From: UMGS172 sp045651745
GTDB lineage: Bacteria; Bacillota; Clostridia; Oscillospirales; Acutalibacteraceae
Assembly (NCBI GenBank): GCA_045651745.1
Contig: JAZRSW010000045.1
Location: 1 to 13,558, forward strand
DNA: 13,558 bases
Direction: 5' to 3'
Of the stretch, positions 5,871 to 13,558 are shown piece after piece. Numbering within the stretch: position 1 is the first letter of the stretch; every line of letters begins with the position of its first letter. The notes below the pieces were generated by a model that saw only the letters and a program-made list of their open reading frames with translations, did no database searches and was not told the DNA's origin. The position numbers and the translations under genes are program-made.

Positions 5871-7696
5871 TTCAAGTTTAAATATTCAACTATTTTTTCA
5901 GCCGTTTTTTGAGGTATGCCTAATTTGGTTATTTCCTCTTTTGAAGCGGCTGATAATTTTTTTATAGTTTTAAAATTAGATAACAGTTTTTTTGCGGTTG
6001 CCTCACCTACGCCCTCAATTTCACATAATTTTAAAACTTTAATGTTCTTTGAGCGTGTTTTTCGGTGGTATCCTATTGCAAAGCGGTGAACTTCCTCTTG
6101 AATATTAGATACAAGCGTATATGCACTGCGGTTGGCTTTTATAGCTATCTCTCCGCCGTCACCCGTGACTGCACGTGTTTTATGCTTTGAATCCTTAACC
6201 ATACCAAAGACAGGTACGTCAATACCCATTCTATTTAAAACTTCGTTAACGGCAGAAAGTTGGCCTTTGCCACCGTCCAATAAAATCAAATCGGGTAATC
6301 TTCCGAAGCCGTCAGTGGTTTCGGCATTTTTATATTCATTAAAACGTCGTTCTATAACCTCGGCTAAAGACCTGAAATCGTCCTGACCGGAAAAACCTTT
6401 AATTCTAAATTTTTTATAGTCTTGTTTATAAGGTTTACCGTCTTTAAATACAACCATTCCTGCAACATTATCCTCACCCGCGGTGTTAGAAATATCGTAG
6501 GACTCAATAAATTTAGGCGGTTTACTCAGTCCCAAAAGACGTGCCAACTCATCAAGTCCTGCCGTTTGACCGATATGCCGACCTAAATGCTTTGCCAAGC
6601 GTTCACTTGCATTATTACGGCACATTGTAACCAATTGTTCCTGTTCTCCACGTTCAGGTACGGCAATCGTAACGTTAGAACCACGCTTTTCAGTGAGCCA
6701 TTTTTCGAGCAGTTCAATATCCTCAACTTCACCGTCAACGGCAATTCTTGGTGGAATATTATCCTGCATAGAGTAATACTGCATAATAAATTGACTTCGA
6801 GCATTTGCTAAATCTGTCACAGAATCAATAATAAATTCTTGTCGGTCGGTTAAGTTTCCGTCAGAAAACCTAAAAACCTCAAAGCATGCACTAGTTTCTG
6901 ACTGTGCCAATGCGATAATATCCTGCTTTTTGTAAATTGAACTGTAAATTTTCTGTCTTTCACCAATTCGTTCGATTGCAGAAATTCTGTCACGAATAGT
7001 GGCAGCTTTTTCAAACTGTAAATTTTCGGCAGCGGTTTCCATTTCAGATTTAAGCAAAGCTATAGTTTTACTTGCACCGCCTTTTAAAAACTCAACCGCC
7101 TGACGTACTGATTCTCGATATTCTTCTGCTGAAATTTTACCCGCACAAATTCCGCAACAATTTTTAATATGAAAATTTAAACAAGGACGGCTTTTTCGGT
7201 TAATATCTCTTGGGAAAACCTTACTGCAATGAGGAAGTTTAAAAATTTTCAGCACTTCATCTACCGTTTGGTTAACAACAAAACCTGACATATACGGGCC
7301 TATATATTCGGCATTTTTATCATCATTATCAAACGACGCCGAAATGGTCGGATACTCACCCTTTGTTATTTTAATATAATGATAACCCTTATCATCTTTC
7401 AATAAAATATTATATTTAGGCTTATGTTGCTTTATTAGCGAGCATTCCAAAATCAAAGCCTCAAACTCACTGTCGCAAATAATGTATTCGAAATCTTCAA
7501 TATTGGAGACCATTTTTCTGACCTTGTCCGAATGCTGATTACCACTGCCAAAATACTGGGAAACTCTGTTTTTGAGTTTCTTCGCTTTACCGATATAGAT
7601 AATCTCACCCGATTTCCCGTGCATTATATAAACACCCGGCATAAGCGGTAAATCCATTGCTTTTTTGCGAAGTTTTGACATTCTCTCGTCGGTCAT
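5867..7696 (-). CDS. uvrC: UvrABC excinuclease subunit C
   Basis: UvrC makes both the 3' and 5' incisions around bulky DNA lesions in nucleotide excision repair, acting with UvrA and UvrB (not in this window). The 609-residue protein has the full architecture: an N-terminal GIY-YIG nuclease (GVY at 21-23, YIG at 34-36), a cysteine cluster (C157, C172, C180, C181, C184) matching the Fe-S-binding region, a UVR/UvrB-contact motif at about 212-247, an RNase H-like nuclease with D401 (ESYDISN) and D474 (LLDGGKGQL), and C-terminal helix-hairpin-helix motifs at about 555-605. The ATG at 7694-7696 is chosen because AAAGGAG lies 7 bases upstream; a 32-codon upstream extension would run into the acetyltransferase gene. 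It is the last gene of the five-gene run, 35 bases after the GNAT gene. Confidence 0.97.
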   Translation of the reverse strand: MTDERMSKLRKKAMDLPLMPGVYIMHGKSGEIIYIGKAKKLKNRVSQYFGSGNQHSDKVRKMVSNIEDFEYIICDSEFEALILECSLIKQHKPKYNILLKDDKGYHYIKITKGEYPTISASFDNDDKNAEYIGPYMSGFVVNQTVDEVLKIFKLPHCSKVFPRDINRKSRPCLNFHIKNCCGICAGKISAEEYRESVRQAVEFLKGGASKTIALLKSEMETAAENLQFEKAATIRDRISAIERIGERQKIYSSIYKKQDIIALAQSETSACFEVFRFSDGNLTDRQEFIIDSVTDLANARSQFIMQYYSMQDNIPPRIAVDGEVEDIELLEKWLTEKRGSNVTIAVPERGEQEQLVTMCRNNASERLAKHLGRHIGQTAGLDELARLLGLSKPPKFIESYDISNTAGEDNVAGMVVFKDGKPYKQDYKKFRIKGFSGQDDFRSLAEVIERRFNEYKNAETTDGFGRLPDLILLDGGKGQLSAVNEVLNRMGIDVPVFGMVKDSKHKTRAVTGDGGEIAIKANRSAYTLVSNIQEEVHRFAIGYHRKTRSKNIKVLKLCEIEGVGEATAKKLLSNFKTIKKLSAASKEEITKLGIPQKTAEKIVEYLNLN

Positions 7697-7731
7697 TTTC
7701 GGTCTCCTTTCGTTGAATTTTAAAATAACAT

Positions 7732-8217
7732 TTATTTGCTCAACTGATACGCTTTCATCCAAACTCCATGCGGTAAATAAACCATTCCACAATATTTAAA
7801 GCCTAACTTTTCCAGTGCTGACTGCATAACAGTATTATCAACGTGTGTATCAATCTTAATATTATCAGAAAACTGCAAACCGTGTTCAACTGCGGTTTTA
7901 AGTATTCCTTTTACCCTGCCTGAACCGGCAATTCTGTGAATAACACCGTAAGGTTTATCATTTAGCCATTGCCCGTCAATCTCAACATAGGTCGGGTCAA
8001 CGCCTAACGACCAAAAGAAAACACCCTCTACTGTTTCGTTTTCGGTTATAACCAAAAGACGTTGTTTTTCTATATCCTCTTTAATTAAGTCGGGATATGG
8101 ATAGCCCAAGTCACCCCACTGATGCGGATTGCCCGTTTCAGCCATAAACAAGCGGGCATTTTCATAGATTTCCATTATTCGATTATAGTCGGACTCTACA
8201 GCTTTTCTGACCAACAT
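7732..8217 (-). CDS. GNAT-family N-acetyltransferase
   Basis: A 161-residue protein of the acetyl-CoA-dependent GNAT fold. The N-terminus MLVRKAVESDYNRIMEIYENAR is the usual first strand and helix. The acetyl-CoA loop region is HRIAGSGRVKGILKTAVEHG (94-113), which departs from the textbook (R/Q)xxGxG/A but keeps the right place and glycines. The last motif, DTHVDNTVMQSALEKLGFKYCG (123-144), is strongly GNAT-like. The acceptor is unknown; protein, metabolite or antibiotic are all possible. The ATG follows AGGAG by 4 bases and lies 7 bases after the membrane-protein gene, so the two are probably co-transcribed and coupled. Confidence 0.85.
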   Translation of the reverse strand: MLVRKAVESDYNRIMEIYENARLFMAETGNPHQWGDLGYPYPDLIKEDIEKQRLLVITENETVEGVFFWSLGVDPTYVEIDGQWLNDKPYGVIHRIAGSGRVKGILKTAVEHGLQFSDNIKIDTHVDNTVMQSALEKLGFKYCGMVYLPHGVWMKAYQLSK

Positions 8218-8224
8218 AATTCTC

Positions 8225-8860
8225 CTACTTTATAATGTTAACTCTTTTAAATAATTTAATAAATTGTTTATTGATTATACCGACTAATATTGCTAAAACA
8301 ACTGTACCAAAGCCAATACTGCCGAAACTTTTGATGAACACAAGACACAAAACTGCAGAGATTGTAACAACAGTGCAATCAAAAATAACCTTAATATCAG
8401 AAAAATTCTTTTTTGTGACATCAGCAACGGTTTTGATAAGACCCTCTGACGGCATAGGGACAATATTGGCAGGCACATAAAGTGCAATTCCAAGCGCAAT
8501 AAGCACGCAGGAAATTAAAATCATTGCAATCCTTACTGCTAAAATATCAGTAAACGGCAAAAGACCGACAACATAGTTTGAAAATGTTGTCATCCAACCG
8601 AAAACTATACTAACTCCAATTTGCAGAAGGTTTTTTAACTCGAAATTTTTACGTAAAATCAAAATTTGAATGACAACCAAAAATGACTGAAAAATCATTG
8701 TACCAAGTCCCATTTCAAGACCGATAATTTTAGTCATAGTATACGGAATTGCACTGACCGGTGAAACGCCAAAGTTTGATTTTACGGCAAAACCGATACC
8801 GACAGTTACGATAAACAGTCCTAATATGTATTTAATAATCCTTGATGTTAACTTCTCCAT
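8225..8860 (-). CDS. YczE/YyaS/YitT-family integral membrane protein
   Basis: A 211-residue protein with about six predicted membrane segments (8-26, 50-70, 79-99, 107-128, 158-177, 182-198) and a basic C-terminus. The opening segment with GIGFAVKSNFGVSPVSAIPYT (21-41), the helix start LEMGLGTMIF (48-57) and PMPSEGLIK (135-143) resemble the YczE/YitT group, which I recognise by pattern. The group's biochemical role is not established. The ATG has AAAGGA about 8 bases upstream and lies 15 bases after the preceding methyltransferase. Its place between rRNA methyltransferases and a GNAT enzyme does not suggest a specific substrate. Confidence 0.75.
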   Translation of the reverse strand: MEKLTSRIIKYILGLFIVTVGIGFAVKSNFGVSPVSAIPYTMTKIIGLEMGLGTMIFQSFLVVIQILILRKNFELKNLLQIGVSIVFGWMTTFSNYVVGLLPFTDILAVRIAMILISCVLIALGIALYVPANIVPMPSEGLIKTVADVTKKNFSDIKVIFDCTVVTISAVLCLVFIKSFGSIGFGTVVLAILVGIINKQFIKLFKRVNIIK

Positions 8861-8875
8861 TTTTATTTTCCTTTT

Positions 8876-10030
8876 TTATATTTTATTTGAAAGAGATAAT
8901 TGCACAACACACTCAACATGGTTAGTATGTGGAAACATATCAACAGGTTGAATTTTTTTAACCTTATAACCCTTTTTTGTCAGATAACTTAAATCTCTTG
9001 CCTGAGTTTCGGGATTACAAGATATATAAACAACGTTCTGCGGTTTTAAAGTTACCAATGATTTTAGAAAATCAAGGCTTGCACCTGCCCTTGGCGGGTC
9101 CATAATGACGGTATCAATCTTTTGGTTTAAAGATGCCAACTCAACCATAAATTTGCCTGCATCAGCTTCATAAAACTCAATATTTTGAACGCCGTTTAAC
9201 TCGGCATTTACTTTAGCATCCTTAACTGCATCAGCATTTAACTCAACACCGATTACCTTTTTAGCCGACCTTGAAGCTAAAATACCGATTGTACCGGTAC
9301 CGCAGTAAGCATCTATAACCGTTTCGTTTCCGGTTAATTTAGCGTACCCTAACGCCTTGCTATATAAAACTTCGGTCTGTGTAGGGTTAATCTGATAAAA
9401 CGCTTTAGGTGAAATGCGGAATTTACACTCAAGTAAACTATCCTCGATATATCCGCTACCGTATAGCACTCTTGTCTGCTCACCTAAAACAAGGCTTGTA
9501 CGCTTGTTATTAACATTTTGAACAATTGTAGTGATTTCAGGATGTCTGCTTAATAATGCGTTAACAAACTTTGACTCGTCGGGGAAATTTAGCGTGCCTG
9601 TCACCAAAACAACCATAAGTTCGCCCGTACTGAAACTCCGTTTTACCAAAACGTGACGAAGAAAACCTTTGAAAGTATCCTCGTTAAAAACTTTTAACTT
9701 AAAACTTTTCAGTAATTTACGGATAGTGACAATAACCTCGTCAGCCTTTTCGTCCTCAATCATACAACTGTCAACCGGAATAATGTTATGAGTTGATGAC
9801 TGATAAACACCTGAAACAATTTTACCGCCGACACGTTTAAACGCCGCTTGCACTTTGTTTCGGTAATGATATGGATTTTCCATACCGATTATCTCATTGA
9901 CGTGGGCATATTTACCGAGCAGTTTTATAACCTTGACCTGCTTAAAACTCAACTGTCGGTCGTACGGCAGATTTTGCAACTGACATCCACCGCATTTTTT
10001 ATAATGTTCACATTTTATATGTTCTATCAT
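8876..10030 (-). CDS. RlmD/RlmCD-like class I RNA (uracil-5) methyltransferase lacking the TRAM domain
   Basis: Predicted SAM-dependent enzyme that makes 5-methyluridine in RNA, probably 23S rRNA. The 384-residue protein begins almost directly with the 4Fe-4S cysteines C7, C13 and C16 (CEHYKKCGGC), with C89 as the fourth, so the roughly 60-residue N-terminal TRAM RNA-binding domain of RlmD is absent. Catalytic positions are intact: Q213 (FYQIN), the SAM loop DAYCGTGTIG (240-249), D311 (MDPPR), the nucleophile C338 (SCNPETQARD) and the base E373 (HVE). The ATG lies one base after the upstream paralogue's stop, behind AAAGGA, so translation is probably coupled. The target base is unknown (U747, U1939 or another site). 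It is not truncated at the catalytic end. Confidence 0.88.
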   Translation of the reverse strand: MIEHIKCEHYKKCGGCQLQNLPYDRQLSFKQVKVIKLLGKYAHVNEIIGMENPYHYRNKVQAAFKRVGGKIVSGVYQSSTHNIIPVDSCMIEDEKADEVIVTIRKLLKSFKLKVFNEDTFKGFLRHVLVKRSFSTGELMVVLVTGTLNFPDESKFVNALLSRHPEITTIVQNVNNKRTSLVLGEQTRVLYGSGYIEDSLLECKFRISPKAFYQINPTQTEVLYSKALGYAKLTGNETVIDAYCGTGTIGILASRSAKKVIGVELNADAVKDAKVNAELNGVQNIEFYEADAGKFMVELASLNQKIDTVIMDPPRAGASLDFLKSLVTLKPQNVVYISCNPETQARDLSYLTKKGYKVKKIQPVDMFPHTNHVECVVQLSLSNKI

Positions 10031-10031
10031 T

Positions 10032-11384
10032 TTAATTTTCCTTTTTTAATAAACACACCGTTTCCACATGACTGGTTCTCGGGAACATATCAAACGTGGC
10101 AGCTTTTATATTGTTATAACCAAAACCTTTAAAAATTTTACAGTCACGAGCGAGCGTTGCGGGGTCGCAGGAAACGTAAACTACTCGTTCAGGTTTAAAG
10201 TCCTCGGCTATTGTTTTAATTAATTCACCGTCACAACCTTTTCTTGGTGGGTCTACGATTACAACATCGGGACTAATACCCTTTTCGGCAAACTCTACCG
10301 CCGCTTTTGCAGCATCACTGCACATAAACTTGGCATTATCAATGCCATTTAGTTTGGCGTTGAATTTTGCATCCTCAATTGCTTCAGGAATAATCTCAAC
10401 ACCGATAACTTTTTTACATACTTTTGCCATTGAAAGACCGATTGTGCCCGCACCGCAGTATAAATCAAGCACTGTTTTACCGATTGGCTCGGCATATTCT
10501 TTGGCTTTTTCATACAACTTTTCCGCCATATCGTGATTAACCTGATAAAAAGACAAGGGCGAAATACGAATTTTCACACCGCAAAGTACGTCGGTAATAT
10601 ATCCGTCACCGTAAATAGTTTCACATTTTTCACCCATAATAACATTAGTCTTATCGGTGTTAAAATTAAGCACAACAGATTTTAAATTTTCACCAAAAAC
10701 AGACATCATTGCATCAATAAATTCTTTATTACACGGAAATTTACGACCGTTAATACAAAGGCAAACCATAATCTCACCGGTTACAACTGCTTTACGGAAA
10801 TAAATATGACGAACCAGTCCTTTATGCTCGTTTTCATTGTAAATTGAAATATTATTTTTTATCAAAAATTCTTTAAATTTTAATACTGCTTCAGAAAATT
10901 CAGGCGGTTGCAGTGCACAATTTTCACAAGACACTACTCTGTGGCTATGTCCTGCAAAAAAGCCAATTTTAACCTCACCGTTTTCCATTGACACGGGATA
11001 CTGCGCTTTGTTTCGGTAGCCCGACTCAGATAAACACAAAATCGACTCAAACTCCGGCTCAACTGTACCTATACGTCTTAAATTATTTTTAACGTGATTT
11101 TCTTTTATTAAAAGTTCTTTTTTATAGTCAATGTGTCTGAACGAACAACCACCGCATTGCGGAAAACTTTTACAGGTATTCTCAATTCTGTCTTTTGAAG
11201 GTTTAATTATTTCGTGAATTTTAGCAAAAGCACAATTCTGTTTAACCTTTAAAATATGCGCAACAACAATGTCACCCGTAACGGCAGAATCAACAAAAAC
11301 GGTCAAACCATCTGCTTTGCCGACACCTGCACCTTGTAAAGTTGTATCAATTATTTCTAAATTCACTAAATCATTCTTTTTCAT
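10032..11384 (-). CDS. RlmD-like 23S rRNA (uracil-5) methyltransferase with TRAM domain
   Basis: SAM-dependent 5-methyluridine methyltransferase of the RumA/RlmD/RlmCD group. The 450-residue protein has the usual plan: TRAM-like N-terminal beta domain (1-60), 4Fe-4S cysteines C71, C77 and C80 with C156 (C153 also nearby), a central domain, and a C-terminal Rossmann methyltransferase. Catalytic positions are Q281 (FYQVN), the SAM loop DLYCGAGTIG (307-316), D378 (VDPPRKG), the nucleophile C406 (SCDPATLARD) and the base E441 (SHVE). The start has AAAGGA upstream. It is the first gene of the five-gene run and is divergent from the DUF378 gene. In Bacillus subtilis one enzyme of this family methylates both U747 and U1939; which site this one uses cannot be told from sequence. 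Confidence 0.93.
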   Translation of the reverse strand: MKKNDLVNLEIIDTTLQGAGVGKADGLTVFVDSAVTGDIVVAHILKVKQNCAFAKIHEIIKPSKDRIENTCKSFPQCGGCSFRHIDYKKELLIKENHVKNNLRRIGTVEPEFESILCLSESGYRNKAQYPVSMENGEVKIGFFAGHSHRVVSCENCALQPPEFSEAVLKFKEFLIKNNISIYNENEHKGLVRHIYFRKAVVTGEIMVCLCINGRKFPCNKEFIDAMMSVFGENLKSVVLNFNTDKTNVIMGEKCETIYGDGYITDVLCGVKIRISPLSFYQVNHDMAEKLYEKAKEYAEPIGKTVLDLYCGAGTIGLSMAKVCKKVIGVEIIPEAIEDAKFNAKLNGIDNAKFMCSDAAKAAVEFAEKGISPDVVIVDPPRKGCDGELIKTIAEDFKPERVVYVSCDPATLARDCKIFKGFGYNNIKAATFDMFPRTSHVETVCLLKKEN

Positions 11385-11448
11385 AAAAAATTCCTTTGAA
11401 TAAAGTTTAAATAACGGTCAAAAATAAAAGCGAAAAGGAGTGAAAAAA

Positions 11449-11688
11449 ATGTTTGATAAAATTTGCTTAATACTTTTAATTATCGGCGGACTTAACTGGG
11501 GTAGTATCGGTTTGTTCCAGTTTGACCTTGTCGCTTGGCTTTTCGGCGGACAAGACGCACTTTTAAGCCGTATTGTCTACACATTGGTAGCATTAGCAGG
11601 CGTATGGTGTATCTCACTTTTATTCCGCGATACAACCGAAGCCGGCGACAACGATATTCATACACCGATGGTCGGCGGAGCAGACTAA
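11449..11688 (+). CDS. DUF378-family small membrane protein
   Basis: A 79-residue protein with two hydrophobic segments (about 3-22 and 42-60) joined by a loop. Family marks are IGGLNWG (13-19) and RIVYTLVALAGVW (41-53), typical of DUF378 (YuzA-like) proteins, which have no assigned function. The short polar C-terminus (61-79) is acidic. I chose the ATG at 11449 because AAAAGGAG at 11433-11440 lies 8 bases upstream; the in-frame GTG at 11440 overlaps that ribosome site. It is a single-gene unit, divergent from the methyltransferase run and convergent with the ygiQ gene. Confidence 0.85.
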   Translation: MFDKICLILLIIGGLNWGSIGLFQFDLVAWLFGGQDALLSRIVYTLVALAGVWCISLLFRDTTEAGDNDIHTPMVGGAD

Positions 11689-11693
11689 ACTAC

Positions 11694-11744
11694 AATAGTA
11701 AAGTCGTTCTCGGGGAGGAAAACTCCTTCCCTACATACTATTTT
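11694..11744 (+). terminator. Possible terminator hairpin after the DUF378 gene
   Basis: Outer arms AATAGTA (11694-11700) and TACTATT (11736-11742) are perfect complements enclosing a second stem, GGGGAGG/CCTTCCC (11712-11718 with 11725-11731, one G-U pair, loop AAAACT). A short T run (11741-11744) follows on the plus strand. It starts 6 bases after the DUF378 stop and overlaps the 3' end of ygiQ. The T-tract is short, so termination is only likely, not sure. Confidence 0.5.
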
Positions 11745-13558
11745 CCGTCCCAACGACCCTTTGCTTTAAAGGGTTTCGGGGCGGTTTTTGTTTTATTCTT
11801 TGATGTTTTATTATTGCGGTTTTTCTGATTGTTTTTAGTAGTATTATTTCCCGGAAAATTAGGCGCATTTATTAGACAATCAGGACCGTTACCGATTAAA
11901 TCAGTACGACCGCAATCTTTAAGTGCTTTTAATACAATAGATTTATTTTCAGGCTTGAAATACTGTAACAACGCCCTCTGTTCGGCCTTTTGAGAAGGTG
12001 TTTTCGGCACAAAAACGTATTCTAACGTATACGGGTCAAGCTCGGTATAGTACATACAGGTCGAAATCGTACCGGGTGTTGGGTAAAAATCCTGCACCTG
12101 TTCCGGACGCATTTTGTTTTGCTTTAAAAACAATGCTAACTCAATAGCGTCACTCATTCTGCAACCTGGGTGACTTGACATTAAATAAGGCACTAAATAT
12201 TGCTCTTTTCCTACCTGCTTTGTGATTTTATAAAACTTATTCACAAATCTTCGGTAAGTTTCAATATGCGGTTTGCCCATTTTATCAAGCACACTGTCAC
12301 TACAATGCTCGGGCGCAACCTTTAATTGTCCGCTGACGTGATGTTCGACTAATTCTTTGAAAAATTCATCATTTTTATCTTCTAAGAGATAGTCAAAACG
12401 AATACCAGAACGAATAAACACCTTTTTAACGCCCTTAACTGCTCTGATTTTTCGTAGCATTTCAAGGTATTCGGTATGGTCACATTGTAAGTTTTTGCAA
12501 ACAGTCGGTGCTAAACACTTTTTACCTTTACAAAGTCCCATTTCCAACTGCTTTTGGCACGAAACTTGGCGGAAGTTTGCGGTAGGACCGCCAACGTCGT
12601 GAATATAGCCCTTAAAATGAGGATTTTTTGTAAGTATTTGGACCTCATTTAAAATCGACTTTTCACTTCTAACAGCAATTTGTCTACCTTGATGGTAAGC
12701 AATAGAACAAAAGTTGCAAGCTCCAAAGCAACCTCGGTTATGAGTAACCGAAAACTCAACCTCTTTTATAGCAGGAACGCCACCTAAACTTTCATATTTC
12801 GGGTGGTAGTATCTCAGATATGGTAATGCATAAACCTCGTCTAATTCAGCCGTTGTAAGCACTCTCATCGGTTTATTTTGAACAACATAATGGTCACCAT
12901 GCTTTTGAACAATACGTTTACCCCTTACAGCATCTTGCTCGTCATACTGGACTCGGCAAGCAATTGCATATTGGCGTTTATTGATTTTACACTCCTCAAA
13001 AGACGGCACTGTCAGTGCGTTAATACCGACAACGCTATCCGTAACATAAGCTGTTCCGTCAATATCGGTCAAATCTTTGATATTTTCACCGTTATTCAAT
13101 CGGTCAGCAATGATTTTAGTCTGCAATTCGCCCATACCGAAACTCAACAAATCGGCTTCGGAATCGATTAAAACAGAGGGAAAAACAGTATCAGACCAAT
13201 AGTCATAATGAGCAAAACGGCGCAGAGAAGCCTCCACGCCGCCTATAATAAGCGGAATGGCACCGTAAACTTTACGAATGAGTTTAGAGTAAACCGTAAC
13301 TGCTCTGTCGGGTCTTAACCCTGCTTTAGCGCCGGGTGAATACATATCCTCACTACGCTTTTTCTTTGCGGCGGTATAATGAGCAACCATTGAATCAATG
13401 TTTCCCGACGAAACGAAAAAACCGAGTCGTGGCTTTCCGTATTCAGTAAACGCTTCGGTAGAACGCCAATCAGGCTGGGAAATTATACCCACGGTAAAGC
13501 CGTTATTTTCAAGCACTCTTGAGATTATCGCAGGGCCGAAGGAAGGGTGGTCAACATA
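11738..13558 (-). CDS. YgiQ-family radical SAM protein, 5' end cut by window edge
   Basis: The visible part is 606 codons. The frame stays open to the right edge and begins YVDHPSFGPAIISRVLENNG, the usual near-N-terminal sequence of YgiQ (UPF0313), so only a short N-terminus is missing; the GTG at 13514-13516 is an internal Val, not a start. The B12-like/N-terminal region includes IISQPDW and IIGGVEASLRRF. The radical SAM cluster CFGACNFC is at about visible residues 277-284. A second cysteine-rich patch, about visible residues 334-359 with five Cys, follows, as in the family. The C-terminus is Lys/Asn-rich and low in complexity. YgiQ proteins are widespread; their reaction is not established. 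The stop (TAG) lies inside the hairpin region shared with the DUF378 gene. Confidence 0.93.
   Translation of the reverse strand, partial: YVDHPSFGPAIISRVLENNGFTVGIISQPDWRSTEAFTEYGKPRLGFFVSSGNIDSMVAHYTAAKKKRSEDMYSPGAKAGLRPDRAVTVYSKLIRKVYGAIPLIIGGVEASLRRFAHYDYWSDTVFPSVLIDSEADLLSFGMGELQTKIIADRLNNGENIKDLTDIDGTAYVTDSVVGINALTVPSFEECKINKRQYAIACRVQYDEQDAVRGKRIVQKHGDHYVVQNKPMRVLTTAELDEVYALPYLRYYHPKYESLGGVPAIKEVEFSVTHNRGCFGACNFCSIAYHQGRQIAVRSEKSILNEVQILTKNPHFKGYIHDVGGPTANFRQVSCQKQLEMGLCKGKKCLAPTVCKNLQCDHTEYLEMLRKIRAVKGVKKVFIRSGIRFDYLLEDKNDEFFKELVEHHVSGQLKVAPEHCSDSVLDKMGKPHIETYRRFVNKFYKITKQVGKEQYLVPYLMSSHPGCRMSDAIELALFLKQNKMRPEQVQDFYPTPGTISTCMYYTELDPYTLEYVFVPKTPSQKAEQRALLQYFKPENKSIVLKALKDCGRTDLIGNGPDCLINAPNFPGNNTTKNNQKNRNNKTSKNKTKTAPKPFKAKGRWDGK

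Noticed and set aside
7697..7792. Extension of uvrC by 32 codons into the acetyltransferase gene
   Set aside because: The added residues are unlike UvrC, and AAAGGAG is placed 7 bases before the ATG at 7696.
8861..10050. Near-identical start regions (AAAAAAGGAAAATxAAAATG) of the YczE-like gene and the TRAM-less methyltransferase, as a sign of a recent duplication unit
   Set aside because: The stop-to-start distances differ (15 and 1 bases) and the two methyltransferases are too diverged; A-rich ribosome sites of this kind can match by chance.
11535..11828. Plus-strand frame overlapping the DUF378 gene and the ygiQ end
   Set aside because: It is a shifted frame of DUF378 followed by the antisense of the ygiQ tail; composition is unlike a protein and there is no ribosome site.
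13514..13516. GTG as a possible start of the ygiQ gene
   Set aside because: The frame stays open to the window edge, and the codons before it encode YVDHPSFGPAIISR, which belongs to YgiQ; the real start is outside the window.

Overview
The window looks like an ordinary chromosomal stretch from a low-GC, Gram-positive anaerobe of the Bacillota, most likely the class Clostridia (Oscillospirales/Lachnospirales-like). The basis is A+T-rich intergenic DNA, strong purine-rich Shine-Dalgarno sites, the standard genetic code, and the gene content: a Na+-pumping decarboxylase beta/gamma pair, acetate kinase, TmcAL (YlbM), a YczE/YitT-type membrane protein, paired RlmD-like methyltransferases, a DUF378 protein and YgiQ. 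This assignment is inferred from family resemblance, not from a search.

Layout from left to right. (1) Positions 1-1893, minus strand: a probable operon read gamma subunit -> beta subunit -> Dabb-domain protein, the last one cut by the left edge. It sits behind a near-consensus promoter (1941-1969). (2) Positions 2001-4546, minus strand: ackA -> galactokinase-like gene, closed by an intrinsic terminator at 2001-2042. (3) Positions 4695-5870, plus strand: tmcAL, divergent from ackA across a 148-base A+T-rich region with candidate promoters and dyads. (4) Positions 5867-11384, minus strand: a compact five-gene run, TRAM-containing RlmD-like methyltransferase -> TRAM-less paralogue -> YczE-like membrane protein -> GNAT acetyltransferase -> uvrC. 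The uvrC stop codon overlaps the tmcAL stop codon. (5) Positions 11449-11688, plus strand: a small DUF378 membrane protein, divergent from the methyltransferase run. (6) Positions 11738-13558, minus strand: ygiQ-type radical SAM gene, cut by the right edge. No stretch longer than 300 bases lacks a gene. No tRNA, rRNA, CRISPR array, insertion sequence or prophage gene is visible.

How the genes relate. The left half is fermentative energy metabolism: a membrane Na+ pump driven by acyl-CoA/oxo-acid decarboxylation, acetate kinase for substrate-level ATP synthesis, and a sugar-1-kinase. TmcAL uses acetate plus ATP to acetylate the wobble cytidine of elongator tRNA-Met, so its place opposite ackA puts two acetate-using enzymes back to back. 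The right half is nucleic-acid upkeep: two 5-methyluridine methyltransferases and the UvrC excision nuclease, with a membrane protein and an acetyltransferase of unknown substrate between them.

I did not find a convincing undescribed system. The items most worth a second look are an internal 15-residue tandem duplication in the gamma subunit, a beta/gamma pair without its catalytic and biotin partners nearby, two adjacent RlmD paralogues of which one lacks the TRAM domain, a galactokinase with Asn replacing the usual sugar-binding Glu, and interleaved inverted repeats between the DUF378 gene and ygiQ.
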